Assembly: GCA_024680815.1 (NCBI GenBank)
Contig: JAILBQ010000050.1
Location: 1-59,140, forward strand
Source: Lachnospiraceae bacterium
GTDB lineage: Bacteria; Bacillota; Clostridia; Lachnospirales; Lachnospiraceae
Reading direction: 5' to 3'
DNA length: 59,140 bases
Below are positions 6,958-16,179 of this stretch, one piece after another. Within the stretch, counting starts at the first letter, position 1. Each line of letters opens with the position of its first letter. A program made the position numbers and the translations under genes. The notes beneath the pieces are model-generated. The model was not told where the DNA came from. It worked only from the letters and a program-made list of their open reading frames with translations, and searched no databases.

Positions 6958-8700
6958 CTAAATGCTCCACCCCGCCGATGCGCTCTGCAGAAGGGCCATC
7001 CGCCGGAATATGCTGTCCTCTTTTGCGAAGAGACTCTCCGGGCTGCCTTCTTCCGCCACATGACCGTCATTAAGTACCACGATCTTATCCGCCGCCTCAA
7101 CTGTACGCATACGGTGGGCGATCACAAGAACGGTCTTTCCGACAAGAAGGCGTGAGAGAGCCTCCTGAACCTTTGTCTCATTCTCCACGTCAAGCGAAGC
7201 CGTAGCTTCGTCCAGCAGCACAATCGGGGCGTCCTTAAGCAGAGCCCTTGCTATCGAAATCCGCTGCCTCTCTCCGCCGGAAAGCTTTGCTCCGTTTTCT
7301 CCTATGGGTGTGTTATACCCCTGCGGAAGCTTCTCCACAAATTCATCACAGTTCGCGGCTTTTGCCGCTGCTTTTACCTCCTCATCCGTTGCACCGTGCT
7401 TTCCGAGCCGGATGTTCTCCATAACGGTATCATCAAAAAGCACCACATCCTGGAACACCATGGAGTAATCACTCAGCAGCACCTCCGGATCCACTGAATT
7501 TATATCCACACCCCCGACCCTGATCCTGCCTTCTGTTATATCCCAAAGCCTTGCACCCAGCCTGGCGCAGGTGCTTTTTCCGGAACCGGAAGGCCCTACA
7601 AGAGCCGTAACCTCGCCCTCCTTTGCGGTAAAGCTTACTCCCCGCAAAACCTGTTCATTATCGTACGCAAAGTCTACCTTATCAAATACGATATCATGCC
7701 CCTCAGGCGAAAATGTTTCTGACCCCTCCGCAGTCTTTGCATCATAAATCTCCATAAGCCGTCCTGCCGAAACCTGCGACATGAACATCTCCGCAATGAG
7801 TGCAAGAGCCTGGTCAAAGGGGGCGTATATTCTTGTGATCACCAGAAGGAACATGAACAAAAGCATGAAATCAATCTGTCCTGACAGGATGAGTCCCGTT
7901 CCGGTAAGTATGGTAGTCGCGACCCCGAGGCGCATAATAACGCTTGCGGCATTTACAAATATACCGCAGGAAAGCTCTCCGGAGAGCATGGTCTTTTCAT
8001 GCCTGTCAATCTTCCCGTAAAGCTCGTTAAGAAATCTGTCTTCCTGGTTGGTTGCGCGTATTTCACGGATATTTTCAAGAGTTTCCTGTATCCCGTCAGA
8101 CACCTGTATCGCTGCCGCCTTTGTCTCTTCCGATTTATGTCTGGAAAGATTCCTGCTTCCGAAAAGCAGCAAAAATGCCACCGGTACTCCCCAAAGGCAG
8201 GCCAGGGCCATCCTCCAGTCAAGAATAAAGAGACTTACCGCGATAACAGCCGTAGATATGTAAGAACCGTACAGATAGCCGAGACAATGGGACCATACAT
8301 GCTCCAGACGGTTTACATCTCCCATAATCGTCTCGGTAAGATCCGCGAGATCCCGTTTGCCGAAATAGCCCAGGGGAAGTTTTCTGAGACGTTCCGCAAG
8401 GCTGATGCGAACACTTTTTACCTCCCCGTACACAAGACCGTAGGTCGCCCTGTACTGCTGCAGGTGGGTAAAAAGCGAGAGGCCGATAAAGACAGCAGTC
8501 ATAATAAGAAAAACGAATACTCCCGGAAGTTCATCCCCTCCCGTAAGCGTTTTCATATATGCGGACATCATTAAATAAAGGATGCCCATTCCTCCCATTA
8601 CCACGAGATTGACGATTACCGTCCAGACCGTTGCCTGCTTTGTATTTCTCACGCCCTGGTCCGTAAGGGCATATTTCCTTTGAAATTCTTTTCCGAACAT
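6958..8700 (-). CDS. ABC exporter-fold half transporter, second subunit
   Basis: A 580-residue half transporter with an N-terminal six-helix membrane domain (about 20-310) and a C-terminal ATPase: Walker [10 protein letters not shown], signature LSGGERQRI, Walker B IVLLDEATASLD and H-loop IAHRM. The ribosome site AAGGAGGCAG is seven bases from the ATG. It lies 20 bases downstream of another half transporter, so the two probably form a heterodimer. The pair sits behind a DtxR-type operator. IrtAB/YbtPQ-type siderophore importers also have this exporter fold, so iron-chelate uptake is as plausible as export; the direction cannot be read from sequence. Confidence 0.85.
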   Translation of the reverse strand: MFGKEFQRKYALTDQGVRNTKQATVWTVIVNLVVMGGMGILYLMMSAYMKTLTGGDELPGVFVFLIMTAVFIGLSLFTHLQQYRATYGLVYGEVKSVRISLAERLRKLPLGYFGKRDLADLTETIMGDVNRLEHVWSHCLGYLYGSYISTAVIAVSLFILDWRMALACLWGVPVAFLLLFGSRNLSRHKSEETKAAAIQVSDGIQETLENIREIRATNQEDRFLNELYGKIDRHEKTMLSGELSCGIFVNAASVIMRLGVATTILTGTGLILSGQIDFMLLFMFLLVITRIYAPFDQALALIAEMFMSQVSAGRLMEIYDAKTAEGSETFSPEGHDIVFDKVDFAYDNEQVLRGVSFTAKEGEVTALVGPSGSGKSTCARLGARLWDITEGRIRVGGVDINSVDPEVLLSDYSMVFQDVVLFDDTVMENIRLGKHGATDEEVKAAAKAANCDEFVEKLPQGYNTPIGENGAKLSGGERQRISIARALLKDAPIVLLDEATASLDVENETKVQEALSRLLVGKTVLVIAHRMRTVEAADKIVVLNDGHVAEEGSPESLFAKEDSIFRRMALLQSASAGWSI

Positions 8701-8720
8701 TTATCCTGCCTCCTTATGCC

Positions 8721-10508
8721 TTATGTAGCAATGCGCCACTTTGCCGCCTGATTGTAGTCTTCCCACATATGTGAAAACCTGCCGTTCTTTTTTATCAGCG
8801 CATTATGCGTGCCCTCTTCCACCACATGACCGTTCTCCAGCACAATTATCCTGTCCGCACCGACAACCGTTGACAGACGGTGAGCAATAATAATGACGGT
8901 ACGTTCTTTCGTCAGCTCGGCAAACGCTTTCTGTATCAGCGCTTCATTTTCCGGATCCGCAAAGGCTGTAGCTTCATCCAGCACCACGATGGGGGCATCC
9001 TTGAGTATCGCCCTCGCCAGGGCAATTCTCTGCTGCTCCCCGCCTGAAAGATAGGTTCCCTCCGTTCCGATTACCGTATCCATTCCCTTCGGAAGCTTTT
9101 CAAGGATATCATCACATTGGGCGGCAGAAAGCGCTTTCCGGACTTCTTCCCTCGACGCATCCGGTTTTGACGCCCGTACATTTTCAAATATGCTCGCCTT
9201 AAACAGACGGTTATTCTGGAAAACAAAGGCTATCCTGTCCATCAGGACATGGGGATCCGTTTCCCGTACATCAACGCCTCCTACCCTGACTGTTCCCGAG
9301 GTTACATCCCAGAATCTCGGAATCAGACTTGCTGCGGTTGTTTTTCCACCTCCGGAGGGGCCCACAAGGGCCACTGTCTGTCCGCTCTCCACCCTGAAAG
9401 AGATATGGTCGATAGCCGGCAGTTCGGATCCGCTGTAGGTGAAGCTCACATCCTCAAACTCCACGCTGTTGTCCGCCGGAGTTTTCGGATTATCCGTGAT
9501 CTTTAAAACCGGTGCATCCATCACCTCAGCTATTCTTTTCAGCGCGGTGCTTGCCAGCATCATTCCGCTTGCCGCAAACATGATCCTCGCCAGAGCCGTG
9601 GATATGATGGCGGAAAAAACCGCATAAAACACAAAGTTTGTGACAAATCCCGCAAAATTGCCGTTTCTTAACGCGACCGGAGCAAGAAACAACGCTGCAG
9701 GAACAAGGAAAATAAAGGCTCCTTCCGTAAAGGTAAGATTAACGGACTGCGGAACCCTGCACACGCCATCAGTGTACAGCTCGGCCTTTCTGCTGTAATC
9801 CTCAATAGCCTCCTTAAACGCCTTGAAGGAATAAACCGTCTGCTGGAACACCTTCACCACCGGTATCCCCCGGACGTATTCCGTTCCCGCCTTGCTCATA
9901 TAATCCTGTGCAGCCTGGTATTCCTGCATGAGCTTTGCGTTTTTCCCGCCCATCATAGTGAACATGGCAATTACGGAGATTACCGCCGCAAGAAGGCACG
10001 CAGCCCCCATCCTCCAGTCAAATATAAACATCATAATTACCATGGCAAGAAACATGGTGATGCTTCCGACAATGTCGGCAAGATTGTGTGCAAGCAGGGT
10101 CTCCGTCTCCGAAGCGGCTCCGTCAAGCCTGTTCCGAAGGAGCCCGGAGGCATTGGAATCAAAAAATCCGAGCGGTGTTTTCATCAGATGGGCCATACCC
10201 TGCTTGCGGATATTGGAGGCCGTTCTGAAAGCCGCAAGATGGGTACACATCAACGCCGCAAAATACACAATGATACCCGCTACGGCAAAATAAAACGCCA
10301 TCCATCCGTATCTGCCGGCATCCGCGGCCGCAGTCCAGTCCGGCGCAACATCGATAAGATCCCTGGCCACCAGCCATATGCAGATGTACGGCCCCATTCC
10401 GAGAACCATTGCAATCCCCGAAAGGGCGAGTCCGAGGAAGGTCAGTCCCCTGTAATTACCCGCGTAACCCAAAAGCACAGACAGATCACTTTTCTTTTTT
10501 TCTTTCAT
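8721..10508 (-). CDS. ABC exporter-fold half transporter, first subunit
   Basis: The 595-residue protein has six membrane helices (about 18-310) and an ATPase domain with GPSGGGKTT, LSGGEQQRI and IVVLDEATAFADPENE. Both subunits keep the catalytic Glu after Walker B, so neither site is obviously dead. The start at 10508 has the ribosome site AGAGGAGAA; a TTG start at 10535 has none. The membrane domain segment MSKAGTEYVRGIPVVKVF resembles transporters of the IrtAB/YbtPQ group. The operator at 10550-10569 lies just upstream, linking the pair to metal control. Confidence 0.85.
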   Translation of the reverse strand: MKEKKKSDLSVLLGYAGNYRGLTFLGLALSGIAMVLGMGPYICIWLVARDLIDVAPDWTAAADAGRYGWMAFYFAVAGIIVYFAALMCTHLAAFRTASNIRKQGMAHLMKTPLGFFDSNASGLLRNRLDGAASETETLLAHNLADIVGSITMFLAMVIMMFIFDWRMGAACLLAAVISVIAMFTMMGGKNAKLMQEYQAAQDYMSKAGTEYVRGIPVVKVFQQTVYSFKAFKEAIEDYSRKAELYTDGVCRVPQSVNLTFTEGAFIFLVPAALFLAPVALRNGNFAGFVTNFVFYAVFSAIISTALARIMFAASGMMLASTALKRIAEVMDAPVLKITDNPKTPADNSVEFEDVSFTYSGSELPAIDHISFRVESGQTVALVGPSGGGKTTAASLIPRFWDVTSGTVRVGGVDVRETDPHVLMDRIAFVFQNNRLFKASIFENVRASKPDASREEVRKALSAAQCDDILEKLPKGMDTVIGTEGTYLSGGEQQRIALARAILKDAPIVVLDEATAFADPENEALIQKAFAELTKERTVIIIAHRLSTVVGADRIIVLENGHVVEEGTHNALIKKNGRFSHMWEDYNQAAKWRIAT

Positions 10509-10549
10509 AAAAATTCTCCTCTTTTTAATCAGCAAATGTATATCAAAAT

Positions 10550-10569
10550 CGGTTAGCTTTTGCTAACCG
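10550..10569. promoter_or_regulatory. DtxR-type operator upstream of the ABC pair
   Basis: CGGTTAGC-TTTT-GCTAACCG is a perfect palindrome with 8-bp arms. It matches the GTTAGC-N4-GCTAAC sites before feoA, the FtsX operon and the methyltransferase. A weak minus-strand promoter (TTAGCA, 18 bases, TATACA) would overlap it. It lies between the P-type ATPase stop (10584) and the ABC start (10508). Confidence 0.8.
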
Positions 10570-10583
10570 CGTAATAAAAAACA

Positions 10584-12665
10584 TCATCTCTCCGGTAAAA
10601 GACCTGTCATACTCTTCAGTCCCAGCGCCAGGGTGGAACCGTTATGAAGCATGGCGGAAGTTGCCGGAGCTATTATCCCCGCTATCCCAAACGCGATAAG
10701 CGCGGTATTGAAACCCACAATGGTCCTGTAGTTAAAATTAATCCGCTTCATAAGCAGCGTACTGATTTCCCTCAGAATAACAATACTCTCAAGATTTGAA
10801 GAACTGATGGTGATATCCGCTATCTGTCTTGCGATCTCTGCCCCTTCACTGATAGCTATGCCTGCATCCGAAGCCGAAAGCGCGGGAGAATCATTGATAC
10901 CGTCGCCAACCATTATCACCTTATGGCCCTGAGCCTTTGCCTTTTCAATATATCCGGCTTTTTCTTCGGGCAGAACCTCCGCATGGTACTCTGTTATTCC
11001 GGCCTGCGCGGCAATTTTCGCTGCAGTTCTTTCACTGTCACCGGTCATCATCACGATATGTTTAAAGCCCTGATTCTTAAGCTTCCTGACAACAGCTCCG
11101 ACTTCTTCCCGCACGGGGTCTTCTATCAGGATACAGGCGCAAAGTCTCCCGTTCTTCGCAAAATAAAGATGTGAATATTCATCCGGAAGAGCATCGAACT
11201 GCTCTTTTCCTTCCTCCGGGATAACCGCTCCCTCATCCTCAAACACAAAATGGTAGCTGCCTATTACCGCGCGTTCTTCCCCTATTTTTGAAGCAATCCC
11301 ATGAGCTACTATGTAATCCACGGATGTATGGAGCTCATCATGGAAAAGCCCCTTTGACAGAGCCGCGTCCACAACCGCGCGGGCCATAGAATGGGGAAAA
11401 TGCTCTTCAAGACAGGCTGCCTGACGCAATAGCTCGTCCTCAGCTTCCCCGCAGAAAGAAACAACACGGACAACCTCAGGCTGTGCCCTGGTGAGAGTGC
11501 CGGTTTTGTCGAAAACGATCGTATCCGCCTCAGATACCGCCTCAAGGAACATGCCGCCCTTTATTGTGATATCATGCTCCGAAGCTTCCTTTATCGCAGA
11601 CAGAACGGAGATCGGCATTGCCATCTTCAGCGCGCAGGAATAATCCACCATAAGCACTGAAACGGCCTTTGTCACATTCCGGCTGAAAGCCCAGGTTAAT
11701 GCCGATGCCAGAAATGTATAAGGTACCAGTTTATCCGCAAGTCTCTCCGCCTTGCTTTCCAGCGAAGATTTCAGCTTTTCGGATTCCTCTATCATCTTTA
11801 CGATCTTATCAAAACGTCCGCAGCCTTCCGTCTGTGTTACACTTATGGTCAGATCGCCTTCCTCCACCACGGTTCCCGCAAAGACACTCATTCCGATGCT
11901 TTTCCGGACAGCAGCTGCCTCCCCGGTCATGGAGGCCTGATTGACCATGGCTTCGCCTTCAGAAACTTCTCCGTCGAAGGGAATCATGTTTCCCATTCGG
12001 ACAACCACCCTGTCGCCGCATTTGATCCGGGATGAATCGGTCCGGATCTCTCCGGAGTCAGTCATAAGCCAGACCTTATCCACATTCAATGACATACGTC
12101 TGGCAAGATCATCTACGGAGCGCTTGTGTGTCCACTCCTCCAGAGTGTCACCTATCTTCAGAAGAAACATCACGCTTGAAGCGGTTTTGTAATCTCCCGT
12201 CAGCACAGCTGCCATGATTGCAACGGCATCCAGCAGTTCCACCTGTAAGTGCCTGTTTTTTAAGGTTTTAAGTCCGCGCCAGACATATTTTACCGTTTTA
12301 AGCACTATCCAGATTTTCTGCAGAATAAACGGCACGAAAAGAAGCTTACCGTAATGCAGGATTACAGAGGTCACAATATTGTCGCAGTATTTCGCCGAAA
12401 GCTCTCTTCCCGAGGTTTCGTACACTGTTTCCGGCACCTGCACCTTATCGAAGGAAAACCTTCGCAATATATTGATGGTCTCCTCACGATCGCCGCCGTA
12501 TACTATGACCGCATCCGCGGTTCTTTCGTACACCCTGACCTCTTCTATTTCCTCAAAGCCCTTAAGATAGTATTCAAGCGTATCCGCTTCTCTGAAGGTC
12601 ATGCGCTTCATCGGAAGGTGAATTCTCAGGCGTTTTTTTATTTCATGTCTGATCGTGAATCTCAT
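10584..12665 (-). CDS. P1B-type heavy-metal transporting ATPase (DUF6110-linked, CtpC-like)
   Basis: The 693-residue protein has the P-type ATPase landmarks: actuator TGEA (248-251), phosphorylation site DKTGT (Asp386), an HP-type motif FPHSMA (about 423-428) and hinge GDGINDSPA (587-595). Residues 1-90 form an HMA-like domain without a CxxC metal site. The membrane metal-binding motif, usually CPC, CPH or SPC, reads Ser343-Cys344-Ala-Leu, so the usual proline is missing. The order, with a short hydrophobic partner upstream, resembles mycobacterial CtpC with its DUF1490 partner. Its ATG overlaps the partner stop by 4 bases. It is the last gene of the feo operon. Mn or Fe efflux is a reasonable guess. 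Confidence 0.85.
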   Translation of the reverse strand: MRFTIRHEIKKRLRIHLPMKRMTFREADTLEYYLKGFEEIEEVRVYERTADAVIVYGGDREETINILRRFSFDKVQVPETVYETSGRELSAKYCDNIVTSVILHYGKLLFVPFILQKIWIVLKTVKYVWRGLKTLKNRHLQVELLDAVAIMAAVLTGDYKTASSVMFLLKIGDTLEEWTHKRSVDDLARRMSLNVDKVWLMTDSGEIRTDSSRIKCGDRVVVRMGNMIPFDGEVSEGEAMVNQASMTGEAAAVRKSIGMSVFAGTVVEEGDLTISVTQTEGCGRFDKIVKMIEESEKLKSSLESKAERLADKLVPYTFLASALTWAFSRNVTKAVSVLMVDYSCALKMAMPISVLSAIKEASEHDITIKGGMFLEAVSEADTIVFDKTGTLTRAQPEVVRVVSFCGEAEDELLRQAACLEEHFPHSMARAVVDAALSKGLFHDELHTSVDYIVAHGIASKIGEERAVIGSYHFVFEDEGAVIPEEGKEQFDALPDEYSHLYFAKNGRLCACILIEDPVREEVGAVVRKLKNQGFKHIVMMTGDSERTAAKIAAQAGITEYHAEVLPEEKAGYIEKAKAQGHKVIMVGDGINDSPALSASDAGIAISEGAEIARQIADITISSSNLESIVILREISTLLMKRINFNYRTIVGFNTALIAFGIAGIIAPATSAMLHNGSTLALGLKSMTGLLPER

Positions 12666-13075
12666 TTTTTACGTCTTTTTACGGTTTTACTTCCGGCCGC
12701 AGCTTTATTCTCAGCTTTCTCTTCCGCTGCTTTGTTTATATCCGCTGCTTCATTTTCGTCTGATGCTTTATTAACATCCGGCACTTCATTCGCGGCCGGC
12801 ATTTCGCTCTCATCAGGCACCTCAATCCCGTCCGTAATTTCGGCTTCCTCTGCCCTCTTTGCTCTTTCCTCGTTTATCACCTTCGCCTCTTCGTAGATAT
12901 CCGTGCAGTTTTCCTGCAGCGCGGTTGCCTGATCGAGAATACAGTCCCTCACCCGAAGCACTCCGGCCGTACATTGCGCATAAACCTTTTTTGCATCCCG
13001 GGAGGACAGGAGCTTAATTCCTTCCAGTCCGAACAGGGTTCCGAGTGCGAATAATCCGATTTTTTCAAGTTTCAT
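12662..13075 (-). CDS. DUF6110 protein, P-type ATPase partner
   Basis: A 137-residue protein with an N-terminal hydrophobic segment (KIGLFALGTLFGLEGIKLL), then the family stretch SSRDAKKVYAQCTAGVLRVRDCILDQA and a long acidic, low-complexity tail ending in a basic SKTVKRRKK. The tail carries imperfect repeats of the type xNExxDxNKAxxE. DUF6110 genes are regularly found next to this type of metal ATPase. The two cysteines (in QCTAG and RDCIL) could bind metal. It probably sits at the membrane and serves the ATPase encoded directly after it, whose start overlaps its stop. Confidence 0.75.
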   Translation of the reverse strand: MKLEKIGLFALGTLFGLEGIKLLSSRDAKKVYAQCTAGVLRVRDCILDQATALQENCTDIYEEAKVINEERAKRAEEAEITDGIEVPDESEMPAANEVPDVNKASDENEAADINKAAEEKAENKAAAGSKTVKRRKK

Positions 13076-13096
13076 CGTAATACCTCCAAAGTAGTG

Positions 13097-13483
13097 TTAT
13101 TCCGTTACCGGTATATTCATATGGGCCTTAAAAAAATCATTAAGACATTCATAGGTCTCATCACTGATCACGTGTTCAATACCGCAGGCATCTTTTGAGG
13201 CAGTTTCTTCGTTTACGCCGATACCCGTAAGTATTCTCTTGAGCAGGACATGTTTTCTGTATATTCTTTCAGCAATGACTTTACCGGCATCAGTGAAAAA
13301 AATATAGCCTTTATCGTTTAAATAAACCAGATTCCTTCCGCGAAGCTTCTTCATGGCGTTGCATACGCTCGGTTTCGTAACCCCGAGCTGCCGCGCCACA
13401 TCCACGGATCTCGCGAACCCGTTTCTTTTATGCAGCATCAATATGCTTTCAAGATAATCTTCACTCGAATTGTTTTTAACCAT
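13097..13483 (-). CDS. DtxR/MntR-family metal-dependent repressor (paralogue 2)
   Basis: This 128-residue protein has the same two domains as paralogue 1: a winged helix (SSEDYLESILMLHKR, then TKPSVCNAMKKLRGRNLVYLND) and the metal-binding domain (RKHVLLKRILTGIGVNEETASKDACGIEHVIS). Being inside the feo operon, it is the best candidate for the protein that reads the GTTAGC-N4-GCTAAC sites. The start is uncertain. The ATG at 13483 fits the family N-terminus, while a GTG at 13540 would overlap the Cys-rich gene and add a non-family segment. Confidence 0.85.
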   Translation of the reverse strand: MVKNNSSEDYLESILMLHKRNGFARSVDVARQLGVTKPSVCNAMKKLRGRNLVYLNDKGYIFFTDAGKVIAERIYRKHVLLKRILTGIGVNEETASKDACGIEHVISDETYECLNDFFKAHMNIPVTE

Positions 13484-13488
13484 ATGAT

Positions 13489-13641
13489 TCAATCCGACGA
13501 ACTCTTCCGGCAGTTTCCCGCCATGGGACAGCCTATGCACCTCTTTCCCTTCTTCTTCTCCCTGTAAATATATATACAGGCTCCCGATACTGCCGCCAGC
13601 AGAATAATTGCCGTTATGATATCCGCCATTGAAAAGCTCAT
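13489..13641 (-). CDS. FeoB-associated Cys-rich membrane protein
   Basis: A 50-residue protein with one membrane helix (about 5-25), a basic stretch REKKKGKR and a short Cys motif CIGCPMAGNC near the end. This is the usual form of the small protein encoded next to feoB in Firmicutes, perhaps serving iron hand-off. The ATG at 13641 has a clear ribosome site AAGGAGA. It starts 16 bases after the feoB stop. Confidence 0.85.
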   Translation of the reverse strand: MSFSMADIITAIILLAAVSGACIYIYREKKKGKRCIGCPMAGNCRKSSSD

Positions 13642-13657
13642 GAAAATCTCCTTGTCA

Positions 13658-15649
13658 TTACCCCAGCTGGTATTCCAGGGCAAGCTTCTTCTGATTACTC
13701 TTAATGCACCCGAATATTATCCCCGCAAATACAAGGATGGCTACAAGTCCGCCCACAAAGCCGGCTCCGACGCTTCCCGTTGTGATAAGGGTTCCGATCT
13801 GATATACAAGGAAGCCCACCGTGAATCCCGTGCCGAGCTGCAGACCGATCGCACCCCAAAGCCACTTCGCGGATTTCATCTCGGAATTCATGGCTCCGAG
13901 AGCTGCGAAGCAGGGCGGTGTGTAGAGATTGAACATCAGATAGGCAAGCGCCGCAACTTTTGTGATGCCCATAACCGCGGCTACCGCATTGCCTTCTCCG
14001 ATAAGCTCCAGTTCTTCGGTATCAATAAAGTTGGTTATAGCATAAACCGTGGCTATGGTTCCCACAACATTTTCTTTTGCGATAAAGCCCGTGATGGCCG
14101 CCGCCGCAAGCTGCCAGGAGGCTATCCCGACAACGGGAACTATAAGGATGGAGAAAGGTCCTGCGAGACCAGCAAGAATGGAGGTGCTTTCCATTCCCTC
14201 TTCAACCGCTTCAAACTGCCAGTTAAATGACTGCATGATCTGAACAACCGTGTTGCAAACCAGGATGATGGTTCCTGCCTTAACGATATACGCTTTTCCG
14301 CGCTCCAGCATGCTCTTTAAAGCAAAACCGATACTCGGAACCTTGTATTCCGGCATCTCAATGATGAAAAAGCTCTTCCTGTATCTCATGCCCGTTATGG
14401 CTTTAATCAGCAGGGCCCCCAACAGTATCAGGACAATACCCAGCATGTAGCAAACAAAGCTTACCCATTTGGATTCCGGGAAGAAGGCTCCGGCAAAGAG
14501 AGCAATAACGGGAAGCTTTGCGCCGCAGGGCATGAAGGTTGCAAGCATCGCGGTGCTCCTGCGTTCCCTTTCATTTCTTATGGTTCTGCAGGCCATGATG
14601 GCCGGAATCCCGCAGCCGGTTCCTATAATCATCGGGATAACCGATTTGCCGGAAAGACCCACCTTTTTAAATATGGGATCCAGAACAACCGTTGCCCTGG
14701 ACATGTAGCCGCAGTCTTCCAGTAGCGCAATAAGAAAATACATCACCATAACCAGCGGCAGGAACCCTACCACAGCGCCGACGCCTCCGATCACGCCGTC
14801 GATAAGAAGGGCATAAAGCAGCGGATTCGCATCCCCGAGCATCTCTCCCGCCCACTCCTTAAAGGCTTCTATCCATCCCACAAGAATATCCGCAAGCCAT
14901 GTTCCCACCGTGGTCTGACTGATGTAGAAAACGACGAACATAATACCGGCAAAAATAACCAGTCCCAGGATCGGATTTGTCACAATTTTATCGATCGCAT
15001 CTCCCGTATTCCTGTCCTTTGTAAGAGTCTTTCTGTCTTCAGTTTTCCCTACAATTCCGTTTACAAATTCAAAGCGCTTCCGGTCCGCCGCTTCTACTGC
15101 CTCCTTATCCGTGAGATCCACGTTTCCCTGATGATAGGGGGCTTTCTGCCCTTTCCCTTCCAGAGAAGCCGCGGCACTGACGACCTCCTGCAGTCCCTTT
15201 TCCGAGGTTGACACGGTGCTTATAACGGTACATCCCAGTTTTTCGGACAGGGTCTTTTCGTCTATCTTATTCCCCTTTTTTTCATTGACGTCACTTTTAT
15301 TCAAAGCTACGACAACCGGTATCCCCAGCTCCAGAAGCTGCGTCGTGAAGAAAAGGCTTCTGCTTAAGTTCGTGGCATCCACGATATTTATGATCGCATC
15401 CGGATGCTCATTCTTTACATACCCGCTGGTGATGCTCTCCTCAGAGGTGAACGGAGACATGGAATAAGCTCCGGGCAGGTCTACCGCTATAAGCTCCTTC
15501 CCGCTGCTGTTATACTTTGCCTTGATCGGGCTTTCCTTTCTGTCTACCGTGACCCCGGCCCAGTTTCCGATCTTCTCGTTTCTCCCCGTCAGCGCGTTGT
15601 ACATGGTTGTTTTTCCGCTGTTGGGATTTCCCGTCAGTGCGATTCTCAT
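13658..15649 (-). CDS. feoB: Ferrous iron transporter B
   Basis: A 663-residue FeoB. The N-terminal G domain has G1 GNPNSGKT (7-14), G3 DLPGAYS and G4 NKSD, followed by a linker and the membrane domain with the paired Gate regions, including CGYMSRATVVLDPIFKKVGLSGKSVIPMIIG-type sequence (positions about 295-325) and CRTIRNERERR. It imports Fe(II) across the cytoplasmic membrane, driven by or gated by GTP. The start follows the ribosome site AAGGAGGAG. Order and spacing (feoA 18 bases upstream, Cys-rich gene 8 bases after) indicate one transcript from the promoter at 15949-15977. Confidence 0.95.
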   Translation of the reverse strand: MRIALTGNPNSGKTTMYNALTGRNEKIGNWAGVTVDRKESPIKAKYNSSGKELIAVDLPGAYSMSPFTSEESITSGYVKNEHPDAIINIVDATNLSRSLFFTTQLLELGIPVVVALNKSDVNEKKGNKIDEKTLSEKLGCTVISTVSTSEKGLQEVVSAAASLEGKGQKAPYHQGNVDLTDKEAVEAADRKRFEFVNGIVGKTEDRKTLTKDRNTGDAIDKIVTNPILGLVIFAGIMFVVFYISQTTVGTWLADILVGWIEAFKEWAGEMLGDANPLLYALLIDGVIGGVGAVVGFLPLVMVMYFLIALLEDCGYMSRATVVLDPIFKKVGLSGKSVIPMIIGTGCGIPAIMACRTIRNERERRSTAMLATFMPCGAKLPVIALFAGAFFPESKWVSFVCYMLGIVLILLGALLIKAITGMRYRKSFFIIEMPEYKVPSIGFALKSMLERGKAYIVKAGTIILVCNTVVQIMQSFNWQFEAVEEGMESTSILAGLAGPFSILIVPVVGIASWQLAAAAITGFIAKENVVGTIATVYAITNFIDTEELELIGEGNAVAAVMGITKVAALAYLMFNLYTPPCFAALGAMNSEMKSAKWLWGAIGLQLGTGFTVGFLVYQIGTLITTGSVGAGFVGGLVAILVFAGIIFGCIKSNQKKLALEYQLG

Positions 15650-15667
15650 AGTTCTCCTCCTTAAACC

Positions 15668-15880
15668 TTAAATCTGTATCGAAGCTCCAAGCTCCGGATC
15701 AATGTTATAACGGGCATCTTTGATGGATACCACAAGATTACCTTTTCTGTCGACCACGGTGATCTTCTCTCCGCTGTAACACCCCAGGGAAAACAGGAAG
15801 CTCTCCATTTCCTCATCCCCGCCGGTATCGACTTTTGTGATCACATATTCATTTCCGATCACTGCATCGTTTAAATCCAT
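15668..15880 (-). CDS. feoA: Ferrous iron transport protein A
   Basis: A 70-residue SH3-like protein with the FeoA pattern: an opening MDLNDAVIGNEYVITKV, a central LFSLGCYSGEKITVV, and a final NIDPELGASIQI. FeoA is a small cytoplasmic partner of FeoB. It is the first gene of the feo operon. Its promoter carries two metal-repressor sites. Confidence 0.9.
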   Translation of the reverse strand: MDLNDAVIGNEYVITKVDTGGDEEMESFLFSLGCYSGEKITVVDRKGNLVVSIKDARYNIDPELGASIQI

Positions 15881-15923
15881 TGTTTCTTTCCTCTTCTCGT
15901 TTTTCCCTGATATTTATTTCTGT

Positions 15924-15977
15924 GATAAGCATACGCTAACCGAATTACATTATAGTTAGCGCACTCTAACCTGTCAA
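15924..15977 (-). promoter_or_regulatory. feo promoter with two DtxR-type operators
   Basis: Minus-strand TTGACA (15972-15977) and TATAAT (15949-15954) are both perfect and are spaced by 17 bases. The spacer holds GTTAGC-GCAC-TCTAAC (plus-strand view, 15955-15970). A second site, TAAGC-ATAC-GCTAAC (15926-15940), lies just downstream of the -10. A bound repressor would cover both the polymerase contacts and the start site. Confidence 0.85.
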
Positions 15978-16067
15978 GGGCTTTTCTCGATTTTTTGCAT
16001 TTTCTGCGGATCCCACCAAACAGTGAACTTCATCAGAAGTCATCCGGCCGGATAAACCATGCAATCA

Positions 16068-16084
16068 GATAAGCGTATGCTAAT
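16068..16084. promoter_or_regulatory. Imperfect DtxR-type operator copy
   Basis: ATAAGC-GTAT-GCTAAT resembles the second feo site but sits about 90 bases further from feoA, with no promoter around it. It may be a weak distal site or a remnant. The rest of 15978-16152 holds only three imperfect 10-13-base tandem copies (16096-16131, GCTTTTATCCACG type) and no gene. Confidence 0.4.
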
Positions 16085-16152
16085 TGAAAACCAGAGCTTT
16101 TATCCACGGCTTTTATCCGCGGCTATTCGCGCTCAGCGCTCATAAACAAGCC

Positions 16153-16179
16153 GGTAAAAGCCCCACTGGGGCTTTTACC
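16153..16179 (-). terminator. Hairpin at the end of the FtsX operon
   Basis: A perfect 12-bp stem GGTAAAAGCCCC / GGGGCTTTTACC with a 3-base loop overlaps the stop codon of the ATPase gene at 16175. No T run follows on the minus strand, so it may work as a 3-prime-stabilising hairpin or a weak terminator. Confidence 0.55.

Noticed and set aside
16096-16131. Three imperfect 10-13-base tandem copies (GCTTTTATCCACG type)
   Set aside because: Too short and decayed to assign a function; noted within the feo-FtsX gap entry.
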